A stretch of DNA of 64,000 bases from SM1-73 sp964588305 (GCA_964588305.1 CAZPOP010000009.1:1-64000); one strand, 5' to 3'. Numbered from the stretch's first letter, positions 44,684 through 54,158 are shown. Program-made: numbers and translations. Notes: a model not told the origin generated them from the letters alone.

Positions 44684-44767
44684 CGGAGTGTTCACCTTCA
44701 GGTGAACCAGTTAAAGAGCTTCTGTCTTATCGGAGGCTTCAGGTCAAGCTGAAGCTTGACACTCCAG
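44684..44767. repeat. Inverted pair of REP elements (REPIN-like)
   Basis: Left unit: CGGAGT then GTTCACCT-tc-AGGTGAAC (44690-44707). Right unit, in reverse: GTCAAGCT-ga-AGCTTGAC then ACTCCAG (44743-44767). The 35 bp between are unrelated. The same arrangement, with the same two stems, occurs at 63732-63859. Confidence 0.65.
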
Positions 44768-44804
44768 TAAAGCCTTCCTCTACTTGTTTTTTTGGCCACT
44801 ATCT

Positions 44805-46250
44805 CTAACTGAGTTTCGTCTGGATAAATTCCACTGCTTTTTTGATCCTTTTCACCACTTCATCTTTGCCCAGAAGCTCCAGAAGATCGAAAAGTGGCGG
44901 TCCGGCCGTGGTTCCGGTGGTTGCTAAACGAACCTCATGAATCAGCGGTGCTGGCTTCATCTTCAGCTCATCTGCTAAGTTGCGCAGCGCCTGCTCTATC
45001 TTCTCCTTCTCGAAGGCATTCAAAACAGACAAGCGCTCAGCAAAGGTGCTCAGCCTCTCTGCAGCTCCGGTCGCACTGAAGTGTTTAATCGCAGCTTTTG
45101 GATCATATTTATAGTCAAATGCAAAAAAGTACTTGCCCTTATCGGCAAATTCCTTAAGAGTCTTGCATCTTTGTTTTAGTAAGAAAACAAATCTCAGAAG
45201 CCACTCCTTTTTTTTCTCCGCCTTCTCTTGGGTTATCAGATTCTCCCTGGTCACGAAGGGAATAACAAGTTGTAGAAGCTTTTCATCGTCGCAAGCCCGG
45301 ATGTATTCGCCGTTCATCCATTCAAGTTTGTCTGGATCAAATACCGGATTGGAGGGATTCACTCCCTCGAGGGTGAAGAGCTTTATCATCTGATCTGCGG
45401 AAAGGATCTCTCTGTTATCTTTGGGAGACCAGCCCAGAAGAGCTAGGAAATTCACCAGAACCTCGGGCAAGAATCCTTCTTTCTCGTATTCCATCACCGA
45501 GACGGCCCCGTGCCTTTTGGAGACCTTGGCTCTGTCCTTTCCCAAAATGAGAGGAATGTGAGCAAAGCGGGGAGGAGCCGACTTCAGGGCTTTGTAAATC
45601 AGGATCTGCTTGAAGGTGTTGGATATGTGGTCGTTTCCTCTGATCACGTGTGAGATTCTCATGTCCACGTCATCCACCACGCAGGCGAAGTTGTAAGTAG
45701 GCGACCCATCTGACCTAAGAATGATCAAATCGTCTATCTCTTTGTTGTCCTTCTTAGGCTCCCCGCATACTAAGTCAGAGAAGCTCGTTTCCCCGTCAGG
45801 CACCAGAAGTCTGATCGCCTTTGGCTCTCCCTTTTTTATCCTCTCATCTCTTTCGGCATCGGAAAGTTTCAGGCAGGTGCGGTCATAATGCCAGTCGATT
45901 TTCGAAGCGATGGCTTGTTTCCTCTTCTTCTCCAGTTCCTCGGGGGCGCAAAAACAGAAGTATGCTTTTCCTTCTTTCAGAAGCTTCTGAGCATGTTTTT
46001 CATAGAGTTCGCTTCTCTGCGACTGGTAGTATGGTCCCTCATCCCAGTCCAGCCTCAGCCATTTCAGGCTCTCCAGAATCGCGTCCACCATTTCCTGGCT
46101 GGAGCGCGAAGGATCCGTATCCTCGATTCTTAGGATGAACCTCCCCTTGTGATGCCGGGCGAAAAGCCAGTTGTAGATGGTGGTTCGTGCCGTGCCCACA
46201 TGAAGAAAACCGGATGGGCTGGGAGCCATCCGTACTCTTATCTCACTCAT
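44805..46250 (-). CDS. gltX: Glutamate--tRNA ligase
   Basis: A 481-residue class I synthetase. The HIGH-like motif is APSPSGFLHVGTART near the N-terminus, followed by RFILRIEDTDPSRS; the KMSKS variant is KVSKRHGAVSV near 240. The anticodon-binding C-terminal part is complete. Since glnS is also present, this enzyme need not be non-discriminating, but that cannot be judged from sequence alone. It overlaps the upstream membrane-protein gene by 8 bases (ATGAGTGA), so the two form an operon. Confidence 0.95.
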   Translation of the reverse strand: MSEIRVRMAPSPSGFLHVGTARTTIYNWLFARHHKGRFILRIEDTDPSRSSQEMVDAILESLKWLRLDWDEGPYYQSQRSELYEKHAQKLLKEGKAYFCFCAPEELEKKRKQAIASKIDWHYDRTCLKLSDAERDERIKKGEPKAIRLLVPDGETSFSDLVCGEPKKDNKEIDDLIILRSDGSPTYNFACVVDDVDMRISHVIRGNDHISNTFKQILIYKALKSAPPRFAHIPLILGKDRAKVSKRHGAVSVMEYEKEGFLPEVLVNFLALLGWSPKDNREILSADQMIKLFTLEGVNPSNPVFDPDKLEWMNGEYIRACDDEKLLQLVIPFVTRENLITQEKAEKKKEWLLRFVFLLKQRCKTLKEFADKGKYFFAFDYKYDPKAAIKHFSATGAAERLSTFAERLSVLNAFEKEKIEQALRNLADELKMKPAPLIHEVRLATTGTTAGPPLFDLLELLGKDEVVKRIKKAVEFIQTKLS

Positions 46251-46644
46251 ACTTCGCTTTCCCCAACATCCCCTCTGAATCGGACTCTTGCCTATCCAAA
46301 GGTGCGACAGCTGCGATCTTCCCCGACTCCAAATTGAACATGATTCCCCCGATCAGCTTGGCCAGGACGTTGTAAAGCCAAACAAAGATGGCAGTAAACA
46401 CGGACCCGACCACGGCATAGAATAGGGCCATAAAGAATGCCATCACTATCCCCACCGCGCCGGTGAAAAGCCCGGTCATGTCGCCAAACTCTCCGCCTAG
46501 GGCGCCGAACTGGCTTAGGAAGCCTCCCAACATGGTGAGTATCACCGCGTAGAAAAGCCCGGCGATCAGGCCAAATATCCCATAAAGGATAAAAACGATC
46601 TTGACCACAGACCAGACATCAATCTTCTTGATCTCGTAGGTCAT
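46243..46644 (-). CDS. DUF3566-like membrane protein
   Basis: A 133-residue membrane protein with a cytosolic start (MTYEIKKIDVWSVVKI) and two long hydrophobic stretches (VFILYGIFGLIAGLFYAVIL and VGIVMAFFMALFYAVVGSVF, extending to IFVWLYNVLAKLIGGIMFNLE). The KKIDVWSVVKI and YNVLAKLIGGI patterns resemble DUF3566-type proteins; function is unknown. The ATG at 46644 is chosen because AGGAGGAGAC lies just before it, inside the longer open frame that starts at 46662. gltX overlaps its end. The promoter at 46730-46758 probably drives both. Confidence 0.7.
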   Translation of the reverse strand: MTYEIKKIDVWSVVKIVFILYGIFGLIAGLFYAVILTMLGGFLSQFGALGGEFGDMTGLFTGAVGIVMAFFMALFYAVVGSVFTAIFVWLYNVLAKLIGGIMFNLESGKIAAVAPLDRQESDSEGMLGKAKYE

Positions 46645-46729
46645 GTCTCCTCCTTTTTTCAAAGCCTGGTTATAGTAGAAGTCGTGTACCAGAGCCTACG
46701 CTTTAAATCTTAAGTCATGTGTCGTTTCG

Positions 46730-46758
46730 ATTATACGATAACTTTGTCCAAACGGCAA
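46730..46758 (-). promoter_or_regulatory. Promoter of the membrane protein-gltX operon
   Basis: On the minus strand TTGCCG (46758-46753), 17 bp, TATAAT (46735-46730). The -10 is perfect; the -35 matches 4 of 6. Confidence 0.5.
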
Positions 46759-46902
46759 GGAATTTTATTGGGATCGTCCAGAATTCCGTTGACTTTCAAT
46801 CGATCCGGGATTAAGTTCGTTTCGGATTGAAGACAGAAAAGATCAATTCGCTTTCTATGCTTTGTCAACTAAGTCGCGTAACCCCTTTCACCGGAGGGCT
46901 AG

Positions 46903-49053
46903 ATGAAAAACCTTAAATCCTTTGTGGTGTTGATAGTGATGGTATCCGTGGTGCTTGTTTTCTTTCAACCAGGTTTTCCTATGGACCTCACCTATGTCTC
47001 CAGCATCCTCTGGACACAGGTGAAGGACGTCCAGGTGGTCAATGACGCTGCCTACTGCGTCTTTGCCAATGGTTTGGTTATAGTTGACGTGTCTGATTCA
47101 ACCAATCCTTCTTTCGTAGGTAGTTTTTATGTTCCAGGAGGGGGAGAGGGGCTATTTGTTAAGGACAACTATGTTTATTTAGCTGATGGTGACGCGGGAC
47201 TGGTGATATTCGACGTGACTGATCCGGCTAATCCGGACTCGGTCAGCAGTTATCAGACTCCAGGCAGAGCCTACAGCGTTTTCGTTCAAGACAGCTTAGC
47301 TTACCTGATCGATGGTAATATGGGATTGGCGATAATCAATGTGAAGGATCCGGCTAATCCTGATCTGGTTGGCAGCTACGATACGCAGGGCAGCCCTCGC
47401 GATATCTTCGTTAAGGAAAACTTAGCCTATGTGGCTGATTACAGCAAGGGTCTGAAGATGATCGACGTTAGTGATCCAACTAACCCGGATTCCGTAGGCA
47501 GCTATGAAACTCCAGGTTATGCTTATGGCGTTTTCGTGGTGGACAGTTTAGCCTATGTAGCTGCTTACGATAAGGGTTTGCAGATAATCAACGTCAGTGA
47601 TCCTGCCGATCCGGATTCTGTGGGCGGCTGTGACACTCCGGGAAGTGCTCTCCGTGTCTGTGTTCAGGACAGCCTTGCCTACGTGGCTGATTACACCCAG
47701 GGCTTTCGGGTAATCAACGTAAGTGATCCCACCAGTCCCTACTACATGGACAGCTATAGCCCCGGAGATGTTGCTTACGATGTTTTCGTTTACGAGGGCT
47801 TAGCTTATTTTGCTAGTGGGGGGAGGGGTTTGCACATACTTGATGTTGGCGATCCGGCGAATCTAGATCAAATCGGCCACTACGACATCCCATATTTCAA
47901 CTATGATGTTTCTGTACGGGATAGTCTGGCCCATGTAGCTTGCAGCTACGATGGTTTAAGGATAATCAAGATCAAAGATCCAGCCAACCCGGATTCAGTT
48001 GGCAGCTGCCATACGCAGAACAGGGCTTTGGATGTGTTTCTTAGGGACAGCTTAGCCTATGTGGCTGATCGTGCAGGCGGCCTGCAGATAATCAATGTGA
48101 AAGATCCATCCAATCCAAGCTCGATTGGCAGCCACGATACGCCGGGTTATGCTCAGCAGGTTTTTGTTCAAGACAGCTTGGCCTATGTGGCTGCTCAGAA
48201 TAGTGGTTTGCAGATTTATGATGTTAATGATCCAGCCAATCCAGACTCGATTGGCAGCTGCAACAGCCCGGGTTATGCCTATGGTGTTTATATAAAGGAC
48301 AGCTTAGCTTATGTGGCTGATTGGAATGGTGCCTTGCAGATAATAAACGTCAGCGATCCAGCCAATCCGGATTCAATCGGCGGCTGCGATACCCCGGATC
48401 GGGCCTATGATGTTTTCGTCAAAGACGACATAGCTTACGTAGCTGATCACGTAAGAGGATTGCAGATAATCGATGTAAGCGATCCAACCGATCCGGATTC
48501 GATTGGCAGTTACCTCACCTACGGGTATGCTCGCGCGGTTTTCGTTCAGGACAGCTTGGCCTATGTGGCTGCTGAGACGGGAGGCTTGTACATAATCAAC
48601 GTCAGCGACCCCACCAATCCGGTTTTCGTTGCCAGCTACAACACCCCGGGTGAGGCTTTAGGTCTTTATGTTCAGGGTGAATACGTGTACCTGTCAGACT
48701 ATTACTCTCTTTTGATTTTACAGATTTCTTACGACACGGACGTAAGGGAGACAGATGAAGGAGGGGTGCGGCCTCCGGATTTTGTCTTGTTCCAGAACTA
48801 CCCCAATCCTTTCAATCCCGCAACCGAGATAGAGTTTCTGCTTGCCAAATCAGGGCAGGTCAAAGTCGAGATTTTCAATATCTTGGGCAAAAAGGTCAGG
48901 ACTTTGGTGGACGGACATTTGAGAGCAGGACATAAGTCGGTGGAGTGGGACGGTAATGATGAAAAAGGAGAAGAAGTTTCCAGCGGAATCTACTTCTATC
49001 GAATAAAGACGCCTGAATTTTCTCAAGCCAAGAAGATGGTGTTGTTGAAATAA
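46903..49053 (+). CDS. LVIVD-repeat surface protein with Por-type sorting domain
   Basis: A 716-residue exported protein. Signal peptide (about 1-27), then about 13 LVIVD repeats of roughly 43-44 residues to about residue 610. Each repeat reads like VFVQDSLAYVADYxxGL followed by QIINVSDPANPDSVGSYDTP, forming beta-propeller-type blades. The last 85 residues are the FlgD-like/Por sorting domain (FQNYPNPFNPATEIEFLL, VEIFNILGKKVRTLVDG, WDGNDEKGEEVSSGIYFYRI, ending KKMVLLK). LVIVD proteins are surface or S-layer-associated; no enzymatic role is known. At DNA level the repeat is a 130-bp tandem, a likely site of recombination and assembly errors. GGAGGGCTAG precedes the ATG. Confidence 0.87.
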   Translation: MKNLKSFVVLIVMVSVVLVFFQPGFPMDLTYVSSILWTQVKDVQVVNDAAYCVFANGLVIVDVSDSTNPSFVGSFYVPGGGEGLFVKDNYVYLADGDAGLVIFDVTDPANPDSVSSYQTPGRAYSVFVQDSLAYLIDGNMGLAIINVKDPANPDLVGSYDTQGSPRDIFVKENLAYVADYSKGLKMIDVSDPTNPDSVGSYETPGYAYGVFVVDSLAYVAAYDKGLQIINVSDPADPDSVGGCDTPGSALRVCVQDSLAYVADYTQGFRVINVSDPTSPYYMDSYSPGDVAYDVFVYEGLAYFASGGRGLHILDVGDPANLDQIGHYDIPYFNYDVSVRDSLAHVACSYDGLRIIKIKDPANPDSVGSCHTQNRALDVFLRDSLAYVADRAGGLQIINVKDPSNPSSIGSHDTPGYAQQVFVQDSLAYVAAQNSGLQIYDVNDPANPDSIGSCNSPGYAYGVYIKDSLAYVADWNGALQIINVSDPANPDSIGGCDTPDRAYDVFVKDDIAYVADHVRGLQIIDVSDPTDPDSIGSYLTYGYARAVFVQDSLAYVAAETGGLYIINVSDPTNPVFVASYNTPGEALGLYVQGEYVYLSDYYSLLILQISYDTDVRETDEGGVRPPDFVLFQNYPNPFNPATEIEFLLAKSGQVKVEIFNILGKKVRTLVDGHLRAGHKSVEWDGNDEKGEEVSSGIYFYRIKTPEFSQAKKMVLLK

Positions 49054-49115
49054 GTAAGTCCAAAGCCAAGCTCTAAACCGTATGGTTCGAAGCAACCTCC
49101 ACCCGCACGGTCTCA

Positions 49116-49140
49116 GGTCGAGCTAGCTCGACCACTACAG
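49116..49140 (-). repeat. REP-like element, stem GGTCGAGCT/AGCTCGACC
   Basis: Perfect 9-bp arms without a centre, followed by ACTACAG, one base off the reverse flank. The stem sequence differs from other copies but stays fully paired. Confidence 0.55.
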
Positions 49141-49171
49141 AAGTTGACTATTCCTGATTAAGCAGACGTTC

Positions 49172-50185
49172 CTACTTTTTCTTCTTCACCTCTTTTAGAC
49201 TCTTCTGGTAGTCTTTCTTCTTCGGAGCTAATCTTACCGCTTCCTCTAATTCCGCAATCGCCAGATCGGTCTTTCCTTGCAGATCGTAGACCATTCCCAG
49301 GCGCCAGTGAGCCGCGGCCCAATCCGGATCGCCTACTTTGGGTTCCATTTGAAGATACTGCTTAAAACACCTCTCCGCCTTTTCCAAGCTGTCCTTGGCG
49401 AGAACATATGTGCGCCCGACCTGATACAAGGCTCCGGGCTCGTCTGGATGCTTATTATAGAGTTCTTCGAACACCTCTGCAGCCTGGTGGTATTTGTTCT
49501 GGTCCTGAAGGAGGATACCTACCCGATAGGTAACCCAGTAATTCCAGGTGGTATCCAGCTCTGCCGCTTTTCTTAGGTAGGCTTCAGCTTTGTCAAAATC
49601 TTTCTCCACGTGCCACCAGACCCCTTGGGCGTAAGCACCATAGAGGGGATCCATTTTTTCGACTATCTCCGCTTGCGCTAGGGCCTCCTTCTTATCTCCG
49701 CCTGCAATTCCGGGAGCCGAGATCAGGTATTCCATCAGAGAAAGTCTTGCCTCCATGCTGGTCGAATCCAATTCCACCGCTTTCTCGAATTCCTTTTTGG
49801 CCCTCTTGGCTCTGAATATGGCTTTGAGCTTGCTTCCCTTCTGCGCCTGCATTCCATGAGCACGGCCCAGCCAAAGATGATACTCTGACTGAGAGCCGTC
49901 CAGCTCAACTGCTTTCTTGCCATATTTCAAGGAGTTATCATGGTCGGCCAGGGCCAAATAAACTTTGCACAGAACGAAATTCGCCTCAGGATTTTCGGGT
50001 TCTTGGTCTATCACTTTGAGAAGAACTTCTTTTGCCTCCTCGTATTTCTCTTGGTCGAAAAGCCTTTTTCCCTCCTCCAAAGTGTAATCTTGCGCGGATA
50101 TTGAGCAGTAAGAAAACAGAAAAAGAGCAACCAACAGAATGAGATATACTTTTTTTTGAATGGCTTGAAGAAGATAGGTTGACAC
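49172..50185 (-). CDS. Exported TPR-repeat protein
   Basis: A 337-residue protein with a signal peptide (VYLILLVALFLFSYCSISAQ) and about seven TPR units, such as KYEEAKEVLLKVIDQEPENP, DHDNSLKYGKKAVELDGSQ, DFDKAEAYLRKAAELDTT and KTDLAIAELEEAVRLAPKK. A family of TPR proteins with the GGDKKEALAQAEIVEKMDPL insert is common in FCB genomes. The start is GTG at 50185, supported by GGAAAGGAG six bases upstream. Its partner is not known. Confidence 0.8.
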   Translation of the reverse strand: MSTYLLQAIQKKVYLILLVALFLFSYCSISAQDYTLEEGKRLFDQEKYEEAKEVLLKVIDQEPENPEANFVLCKVYLALADHDNSLKYGKKAVELDGSQSEYHLWLGRAHGMQAQKGSKLKAIFRAKRAKKEFEKAVELDSTSMEARLSLMEYLISAPGIAGGDKKEALAQAEIVEKMDPLYGAYAQGVWWHVEKDFDKAEAYLRKAAELDTTWNYWVTYRVGILLQDQNKYHQAAEVFEELYNKHPDEPGALYQVGRTYVLAKDSLEKAERCFKQYLQMEPKVGDPDWAAAHWRLGMVYDLQGKTDLAIAELEEAVRLAPKKKDYQKSLKEVKKKK

Positions 50186-50290
50186 TTGAGACTCCTTTCC
50201 GAGTAATGCTCTTATGAAGTTACGGAATTGACAGTTTCCTTGTTTCGCCCACGATGTTTTTTTTCGAGATTTGAACCTCCAGCCGGATTT

Positions 50291-51436
50291 CTATTCAAGA
50301 ATATCGATAAGCTTATTCATTTCGTCTTTGGTGTTATAAAAATGCGGTGCGACTCTGATAGCTCCTTCACGAAGGGAGACCGTGATCTTGTTTCTGGTCA
50401 GTTTCTGGTACAACTTTCTCATGTTTTTTCCCGAAAAGGAGAGGATGGAGGATCGGCGCTCTGGCTCAAGAGAGCTTCTTATCTGGTAAAGGCTGCCCTT
50501 CAGGAAATCTACTAACACATCCAGCAATTCCAGATTATGTCTTTCGATATTTCTGATTCCGATGCGCGAAAGCAATTGCAGGGAAGAATGCATGCTCCAC
50601 AAAAGAGAGTAGGGATACGTTCCTATCTCAAATCTGCGAGCGGAAGGAAATGGCCTGAGATCAAACTTCAATACATCGGTGAAATTAAATTTCCAATCCA
50701 CTCCCATCCAGCCGAAAAAGCTTGTCTTCAATTCTCTTTTGGCCTGAGAGGAAAGATAGAGAAATCCGGTTCCCAACGAGGATAAAAGCCACTTTTGCCC
50801 ACCGCAGGCAAGGCAATCGATCTTGCACTTGTTTACATCCAAATCCACCGAGCCGACTCCCTGAATGCCGTCCACCACAAAGAATATATCGTTCTCCTCG
50901 CATATCCTGCCGATGCTCTCCAGATCGTTTCTGAATCCGTTGAAGTACTGGACAAAACTTATGGATAAGACCTTGGTGCTTTTATCGATGGCCCTCACAA
51001 AACCGTCGACGTCGAAACACTTGTTCTTACTGCGAATGAATTTGGTCTTGACTCCCTTTTGCCTGAGATTGGTCCAGGGATAGACGTTGGCGGGAAATTC
51101 CACGTCTGATAAGAGAATCTTATCTCCTCTCTTCAAATCCAATCCCCAGGCTGCCACGTTCAGTCCATAAGAGGTATTGGGCACAAAGGCGATTTCCTCT
51201 GGTCGAGCCTTGATCATTTTTGCGATCATTTTTCTGATGTCTTCCAGTTTTTGGAAAGCCTCCCGGTCATCGTCTGTTACTTTTTTTAGTCTGAGACCCT
51301 GGTAATACTCTTGGGTCGCCTTCCAGCTCACCTCCGGCATAGGTCCAAAGCTGGCATGATTGAAGAACGTTATCTCTCTGGTGAACGGGAATTCTTTGCG
51401 ATATCTTTCCGGATCAATGTTTGTTGATTTGGTCAT
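50291..51436 (-). CDS. Class V PLP-dependent aminotransferase (cysteine desulfurase-like)
   Basis: A 381-residue fold-type I enzyme of class V. Motifs: FNHASFGPMP near the start, VPNTSYGLNVAAWGLDLK, FVVDGIQGVGSVDLDV (Asp binding PLP nitrogen), and the PLP lysine in CLACGGQKWLLSSLGTGFLY. It lacks the mobile catalytic-cysteine loop context of IscS/NifS, so isopenicillin N epimerase-like or selenocysteine lyase-like activity is as likely as desulfurase. The ATG at 51436 is supported by AAAGGACAC; the longer frame (51514) has no such signal. C-terminus is somewhat short for the family. Alone on the minus strand between a TPR gene and a membrane-protein gene. Confidence 0.78.
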   Translation of the reverse strand: MTKSTNIDPERYRKEFPFTREITFFNHASFGPMPEVSWKATQEYYQGLRLKKVTDDDREAFQKLEDIRKMIAKMIKARPEEIAFVPNTSYGLNVAAWGLDLKRGDKILLSDVEFPANVYPWTNLRQKGVKTKFIRSKNKCFDVDGFVRAIDKSTKVLSISFVQYFNGFRNDLESIGRICEENDIFFVVDGIQGVGSVDLDVNKCKIDCLACGGQKWLLSSLGTGFLYLSSQAKRELKTSFFGWMGVDWKFNFTDVLKFDLRPFPSARRFEIGTYPYSLLWSMHSSLQLLSRIGIRNIERHNLELLDVLVDFLKGSLYQIRSSLEPERRSSILSFSGKNMRKLYQKLTRNKITVSLREGAIRVAPHFYNTKDEMNKLIDILE

Positions 51437-51522
51437 CTTGTGTCCTTTACTGATACATCGGGAGCAGTTCGTGGCGCGAAACACGTTTCGCTGCTCCGGA
51501 TAATTCTTCCTCAAAGTTTCCT

Positions 51523-51942
51523 CTAAAATCTGTACACTGCTCCTATTACACCGAAAACCACCAGATTTTTCAGAAGTTGCCAGAACAGGTGAACAACAAT
51601 GAAATTTACAGGCAGCTTGATACTCTGAGGAATTATTAGCGTCTGAGGCACGCTTCCCACAAAGAAAATCAAAATTCCAAAAAATGCACCCGCTTTCATT
51701 CCGGAAAATGGCAAGAACGGCAGGATCAAGGCAAAAAAGAAGGCGGGCAGGGCGATCTCCAGAAGCTCTGCCAGCACAACGCTATCAAAGCTCCATCTTG
51801 ATCTAAGGCTGTCTTCAACCATGCCAGAGTCAATTCCCTCGAAAGGCTTCAGATACTTCTCGGTTAACCCGGTGAGGAATCTCAGAATCTGAAATGGGAC
51901 GCTGGCGATCAGTATGGCAATGAGCAAGTTTACTAGATTCAT
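51523..51942 (-). CDS. Hypothetical four-helix membrane protein
   Basis: A 139-residue hydrophobic protein. Predicted helices: LLIAILIASVPFQILRFL, LEIALPAFFFALILPFLPF, AGAFFGILIFFVGSVPQTLI and FIVVHLFWQLLKNLVVFGVI. A charged loop (GLTEKYLKPFEGIDSGMVED) follows the first helix. I recognise no family. It is 86 bp upstream of the class V aminotransferase on the same strand, and the ribosome binding site is poor, so the start is uncertain. Confidence 0.55.
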   Translation of the reverse strand: MNLVNLLIAILIASVPFQILRFLTGLTEKYLKPFEGIDSGMVEDSLRSRWSFDSVVLAELLEIALPAFFFALILPFLPFSGMKAGAFFGILIFFVGSVPQTLIIPQSIKLPVNFIVVHLFWQLLKNLVVFGVIGAVYRF

Positions 51943-52021
51943 AGGAGTTCGAAATTGGGTTCTGGACTAATCATCCCCTGCTTTTACCCGATAAATCGGT
52001 CAACTACGAAGCCAGGTTTTA

Positions 52022-53035
52022 TCAGAGCCAGCCTCTCTCTTTGTACCATTGGACTGTCTTTTTTGCACCTTCCTCCAGCGTGTGTTGCGGGGAAAAGCTC
52101 AATTCCCTTTTGGCTCTGGAAACGTCACACAGCCAGTATCTCTGGGTTAGCTCCCTGACCTTTTGCACATTGAACACAGCCGGCTTTCCCAATAGCCTGA
52201 ACATGTTTTCCGAGAAAAAAGCGATTGTATACAGAATCGACTTGGGAATTCTTATGGTAATGGTCCTTTTATTCAGAATCTTGGCTATAATCTGGAAGGC
52301 TTCTCTCCAGGAATAACTCTTGTCATCCGCAACAAAATAAGTCCGTCCAACTGCCCTTGGGTTTTCCGCTGCCAAGATTATCCCGTCTGCAAGATCGCCA
52401 ACGTAGCACATACTCATGTAGCTTTCCCCTCTTCCGAACAGGGTCTTCAACCCCTTATTGGCAACCTTGAAGAAGCCCAAAATATCCGAATCTCTGGGAC
52501 CGTAGACAGCGGGAGGGCGGATGATGGTCACCGGCACTTCGGACGAGTGCCCTAAAACGATTTTTTCTCCTTCCAATTTGCTTCTTCCATAATCGGTTAT
52601 GGGATTACAGGGGGCAGTCTCGTCCAAAGGTTTTCCATCTTTCCCCGGTCCCACTGCCGCCTGGCTGCTTACGTAAACGAATCTTTTCATCTGGGGATTA
52701 TCGTGGATACAGACTTCGATCAGATTCTTTGTCCCCTGGTAGTTTGCCTTGAGATATTCCTCCCTGTTTTTAGCTTTGGTAAGGCCGGCAAGGTGAAGGA
52801 CGTAGTCAACCTCCGTCAGAACATCCTTCAGGGATTCCTTCTGGCTTATGTCAGCATAGAGATATTTAACCTTAAGTCCGGAGAGCCATCTTAAGTTACT
52901 TGTTTTCCTGACCAAACAAGTCACCTGATAGCCTCTGGAAAGGAGTCCTTCCACCAGGTGGCTTCCCACGAAACCATTTGCCCCGGTGACCAATGCTGTT
53001 AACTCTCTTTCATTCTCGGCGGCTGGTTTATCCAT
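52022..53035 (-). CDS. NAD-dependent epimerase/dehydratase (extended SDR)
   Basis: A 337-residue extended short-chain dehydrogenase. The Rossmann motif TGANGFVGSHL is at about 18-28, the catalytic Ser is in VYVSSQAAVG and the Tyr-Lys pair in YGRSKLEGE near 150. The family acts on nucleotide sugars or on 3-beta-hydroxysteroid/dihydroflavonol-type substrates; the latter is suggested by VLHLAGLTKAKN and RGESYMSMCYVGDLADGI, but I cannot decide. The ATG at 53035 has GAAGGAAG upstream; an in-frame start at 53185 lies in an unconvincing leader. No sugar pathway genes nearby. Confidence 0.82.
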   Translation of the reverse strand: MDKPAAENERELTALVTGANGFVGSHLVEGLLSRGYQVTCLVRKTSNLRWLSGLKVKYLYADISQKESLKDVLTEVDYVLHLAGLTKAKNREEYLKANYQGTKNLIEVCIHDNPQMKRFVYVSSQAAVGPGKDGKPLDETAPCNPITDYGRSKLEGEKIVLGHSSEVPVTIIRPPAVYGPRDSDILGFFKVANKGLKTLFGRGESYMSMCYVGDLADGIILAAENPRAVGRTYFVADDKSYSWREAFQIIAKILNKRTITIRIPKSILYTIAFFSENMFRLLGKPAVFNVQKVRELTQRYWLCDVSRAKRELSFSPQHTLEEGAKKTVQWYKERGWL

Positions 53036-53150
53036 CCAAGATTCTTCCTTCGAATTTCCTGGAATATAATTGAATTGGGGGCTTATATCAATTTTAATTT
53101 GTGATAGCCAGCACGTTTTTAAATGCTTCCTTTTGAGCGCAAAAAAGAAT

Positions 53151-53179
53151 TGACTTGGAGGAGTTGATCTTATATATTC
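53151..53179 (+). promoter_or_regulatory. Promoter of the FnIII lipoprotein gene
   Basis: TTGACT (53151-53156), 17 bp, TATATT (53174-53179), about 45 bp before the ATG at 53224; AGGAGG follows at about 53214. The best-formed plus-strand promoter in this half of the window. Confidence 0.6.
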
Positions 53180-53223
53180 AGGCAAAAGAAAAGGTTATTC
53201 AAAAATAACACAAGGAGGTACTC

Positions 53224-54114
53224 ATGAAACGGGCGTTTTTGTTGGTTTTGGTCGTTTTTCTGTTTCTTGGTGTCCAGGGATGTGAGAAAACGACCACGGA
53301 GACGAAGACCGTGCCGGCTGAGACCCTATCCCCACCTCTCGGCCTGAGGAGCATAACGGGAGACAGAGAGATCACCCTGCTCTGGTATACCAGCAACTAT
53401 GAGAGTGACTTGAGTGGTTATGAGATTTACATGGTGGACAGCCTCTATTCAGAGGGGACGGCTTTGGAAGAAGTCCCATCCGAGTTTGACCGGGTTGCCA
53501 CTTATCCCAAGAGCAGTCCCTGCAACACGATTCAATCCAGAACTATCTCTAATCTGACCAACGGTACCACCTATTCCTTCCTGGTGGTTGCTGCCAAGGA
53601 CGACTGGAGCAAACTAAGTGAGCCATCCAATATTATCAACGATACCCCCCGGCCGGAGACGATACTAAGCGAGTACGATACCATCTGGGCTTCTGCCGTC
53701 TATAAGAATAAGTCCGGATACGAACTGTCTGACTTCAGTGTGACTGACATGACCGACATTGACACCTCGGATTATCACACCGACGACGGAGAGGGAGACT
53801 TCATCTGTGAGAAAATCAATTTCGCGGGGGGAGTGGAGTACCGCCTCTGGTTTGCCGGAACCAACAACGGGGGGGTGATGGATCTGGGATACATGCAGGA
53901 TTGGGATGACGCGGACGTTGCTGCCGATACGGGTTATGCTCAAACCGGTTACTCTCTGACCGCCATCCCCGGACACGTATACGCCGTCAAAACCGGGAAT
54001 AATCATTATGGCAAAGTACAGGTGATAGAGCTTGACGTGGGCGCTGGCTGGGTCTCACTCAAAGCCTGCTATCAGACCAAGGAAGGAGAGAGGCAGTATA
54101 AGATCAGACCTTAG
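53224..54114 (+). CDS. Lipoprotein with fibronectin type III domain
   Basis: A 296-residue lipoprotein; signal MKRAFLLVLVVFLFLGVQGC, the cysteine being the anchor. An FnIII domain spans about 38-140 (PPLGLRSITGDREITLLWYT, GYEIYMVD, ISNLTNGTTYSFLVVAAKDD, then LSEPSNIINDTPRP). The remainder is a beta-rich domain of about 145 residues (DFICEKINFAGGVEYRLWFA, GHVYAVKTGNNHYGKVQVIE) without a family I can name. Probably anchored in the outer membrane and exposed. Strong promoter upstream, hairpin downstream, so monocistronic. Confidence 0.78.
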   Translation: MKRAFLLVLVVFLFLGVQGCEKTTTETKTVPAETLSPPLGLRSITGDREITLLWYTSNYESDLSGYEIYMVDSLYSEGTALEEVPSEFDRVATYPKSSPCNTIQSRTISNLTNGTTYSFLVVAAKDDWSKLSEPSNIINDTPRPETILSEYDTIWASAVYKNKSGYELSDFSVTDMTDIDTSDYHTDDGEGDFICEKINFAGGVEYRLWFAGTNNGGVMDLGYMQDWDDADVAADTGYAQTGYSLTAIPGHVYAVKTGNNHYGKVQVIELDVGAGWVSLKACYQTKEGERQYKIRP

Positions 54115-54158
54115 AAACACCTGCTGAAAGAATGAGTGTCATGTAAAAGTCCGAAGTC

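Noticed and set aside
47200..48700. Regular 130-bp repeats as a CRISPR or satellite array
   Set aside because: They are coding, in frame, and correspond to LVIVD protein repeats.
49172..50185. A second BamD or a type IX secretion TPR component
   Set aside because: The TPR pattern alone does not support either; no lipobox and no adjoining por/gld genes.
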